From assembly GCA_016234735.1 (NCBI GenBank), contig JACRAN010000083.1, positions 1-40,060 of the forward strand: DNA of 40,060 bases, given 5' to 3'. Source of the DNA: Bacteroidota bacterium (lineage in GTDB: Bacteria > Bacteroidota > Bacteroidia > Chitinophagales > Saprospiraceae). This document shows, piece after piece, positions 39,379 through 40,060 of the stretch (the stretch's first letter is position 1; every line of letters starts with the position of its first letter). Both the position numbers and the translations under genes were made by a program. Under the pieces are notes generated by a model, which was not told the origin of the DNA, made no database searches, and worked only from the letters and a program-made list of their open reading frames with translations.

Positions 39379-40060
39379 ATGGCAACCAACACATTGAAGA
39401 AGACCATCATTGCCCAAGGCATCGACAACTACCACCTTGACAAGTCCATCCGCACCACACACCAGCCCAAAGCAGGCGACCTGGCGGTGTTTAAGGTGCT
39501 GGAAATCGGCAAGCACGACTCCATCCAGGGCATCAACGGCAACAACACCTACATTTTCCCAGGAGACTTGCTGCTGGCTGCCTTCGGCAACAGGTACGCC
39601 ACCGAACAGTTCGAGGGCTACGTGCCTACGGAGTACCAGCACCAGTACCACATCCTTGGCAAAGGCGGTGCCATCGGCATCCTGACCTCCATGCACGAGA
39701 AGTTTGAGTTGGTTGGCCCCACTTCGCTCCGGCTCATCGGCTACGCCACCGATGCCAACGGCCAGGTCATCAACACCAAATATTTCAACAAGCAGGAAAC
39801 CGCCTTCGACCCGGCAAAGAAGCGCCCGTACAAAGTCATCCTCTCGCTCGGTGCCAGCATGGACAGCGGCAAAACCACTTCGGCTGCTTACACCTGTAGG
39901 GGCCTGCGGGCAGCAGGCTACAAGGTGGCTTTCATCAAACTCACAGGTACCGTTTACACCAAAGACATCCACTTTGCCAGGGATTGCGGGGCGCATTTAT
40001 CCATCGATTTTTCAAAATTCGGCTTCCCTTCCACCTACATGTGCAGCATCTTTGAACTGC
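39379..40060 (+). CDS. P-loop nucleotide-binding protein, partial (window edge)
   Basis: The gene starts at ATG 39379, one base after the DUF2490 stop (TGA at 39375-39377), and runs off the window after about 227 codons. The first 150 or so residues have no family I recognise. They are followed by a Walker A-type loop SLGASMDSGKTTSAAY near residue 161 and KVAFIKLTGTVYTKDIHF, so a nucleotide-dependent enzyme or GTPase-like protein is likely. The C-terminal part seen resembles the DUF1611-type P-loop proteins, but this is a tentative match. Because it is fused by spacing to the DUF2490 gene, the two may act together at the envelope. The C-terminus is missing, so its family remains open. Confidence 0.7.
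   Translation, partial: MATNTLKKTIIAQGIDNYHLDKSIRTTHQPKAGDLAVFKVLEIGKHDSIQGINGNNTYIFPGDLLLAAFGNRYATEQFEGYVPTEYQHQYHILGKGGAIGILTSMHEKFELVGPTSLRLIGYATDANGQVINTKYFNKQETAFDPAKKRPYKVILSLGASMDSGKTTSAAYTCRGLRAAGYKVAFIKLTGTVYTKDIHFARDCGAHLSIDFSKFGFPSTYMCSIFEL

Noticed and set aside
1-40060. tRNA, rRNA, tmRNA or SRP RNA genes
   Set aside because: I looked for conserved T-loop and SRP tetraloop motifs in the spacers by eye and saw none. A covariance-model scan was not possible.

Overview
The window reads as chromosomal DNA of a Bacteroidota bacterium, most likely a Saprospiria-like or Cytophagia-like relative with moderately high GC. The signs are a protein with a type IX secretion (T9SS) C-terminal signal, a DUF5916 surface protein, a giant two-component-propeller sensor kinase, a fused HD/Pycsar-type membrane effector, and TAnnTTTG -7 promoter elements. 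The lineage is inferred from gene families, not from a marker gene. No rRNA, tRNA, CRISPR array, integrase or IS transposase was found. Gene starts were moved inward from the longest reading frame where signal peptides, family alignment or overlap with a neighbour required it.

Layout. 0.2-1.9 kb (+): arsenite methyltransferase and a metallophosphoesterase. 2.1-8.8 kb (-): a compact operon in the order CPA2 antiporter, ChrB-AraC fusion regulator, sterol-desaturase-like enzyme, stand-alone ChrB-domain protein, DUF5916 outer-membrane protein. 9.1-10.1 kb (+): an SPFH-domain lipoprotein. 10.2-18.0 kb (-): signalling genes, namely a LytTR regulator with its propeller kinase, a TauE/SafE exporter with an Rrf2-type regulator, and a hybrid kinase-like protein (with degenerate catalytic motifs) next to an Rcp1-like receiver. 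18.3-20.9 kb (+): polyprenyl diphosphate synthase and an M28 peptidase. 21.3-23.4 kb (-): a CapA-like protein and an M23 peptidase. 23.9-29.6 kb: alaS (+), an MFS transporter (-), a Uma2-family protein (+) and threonine aldolase (-). 29.8-35.9 kb (+): a lipoprotein, alpha-glucan phosphorylase, a DUF4340 protein and a T9SS-secreted propeller protein. 36-38.2 kb: the HD-PycTM fusion (+) converging on an ST7-like TPR protein (-). 38.6-40.06 kb (+): a DUF2490 protein and a P-loop protein cut by the window edge.

Three sequence-level patterns are not explained by the genes. First, many spacers hold palindromes built from two inverted arrays of short tandem words; the word and its period (7, 8 or 9 bp) differ at each locus. 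The same kind of array has entered coding DNA in alaS, in the signal peptide of the T9SS protein, and at the stop codons of two convergent genes. Second, the spacer at 27811-27939 holds two decayed gene ends joined back to back, one from threonine aldolase and one from alaS. That is the junction expected from a tandem duplication or cassette insertion between those two genes. Third, several proteins have unusual architecture: a ChrB domain fused to an AraC DNA-binding domain, a kinase-like protein lacking its key catalytic residues, an SPFH domain on a lipoprotein anchor, and an HD phosphohydrolase fused to a Pycsar-type transmembrane effector.
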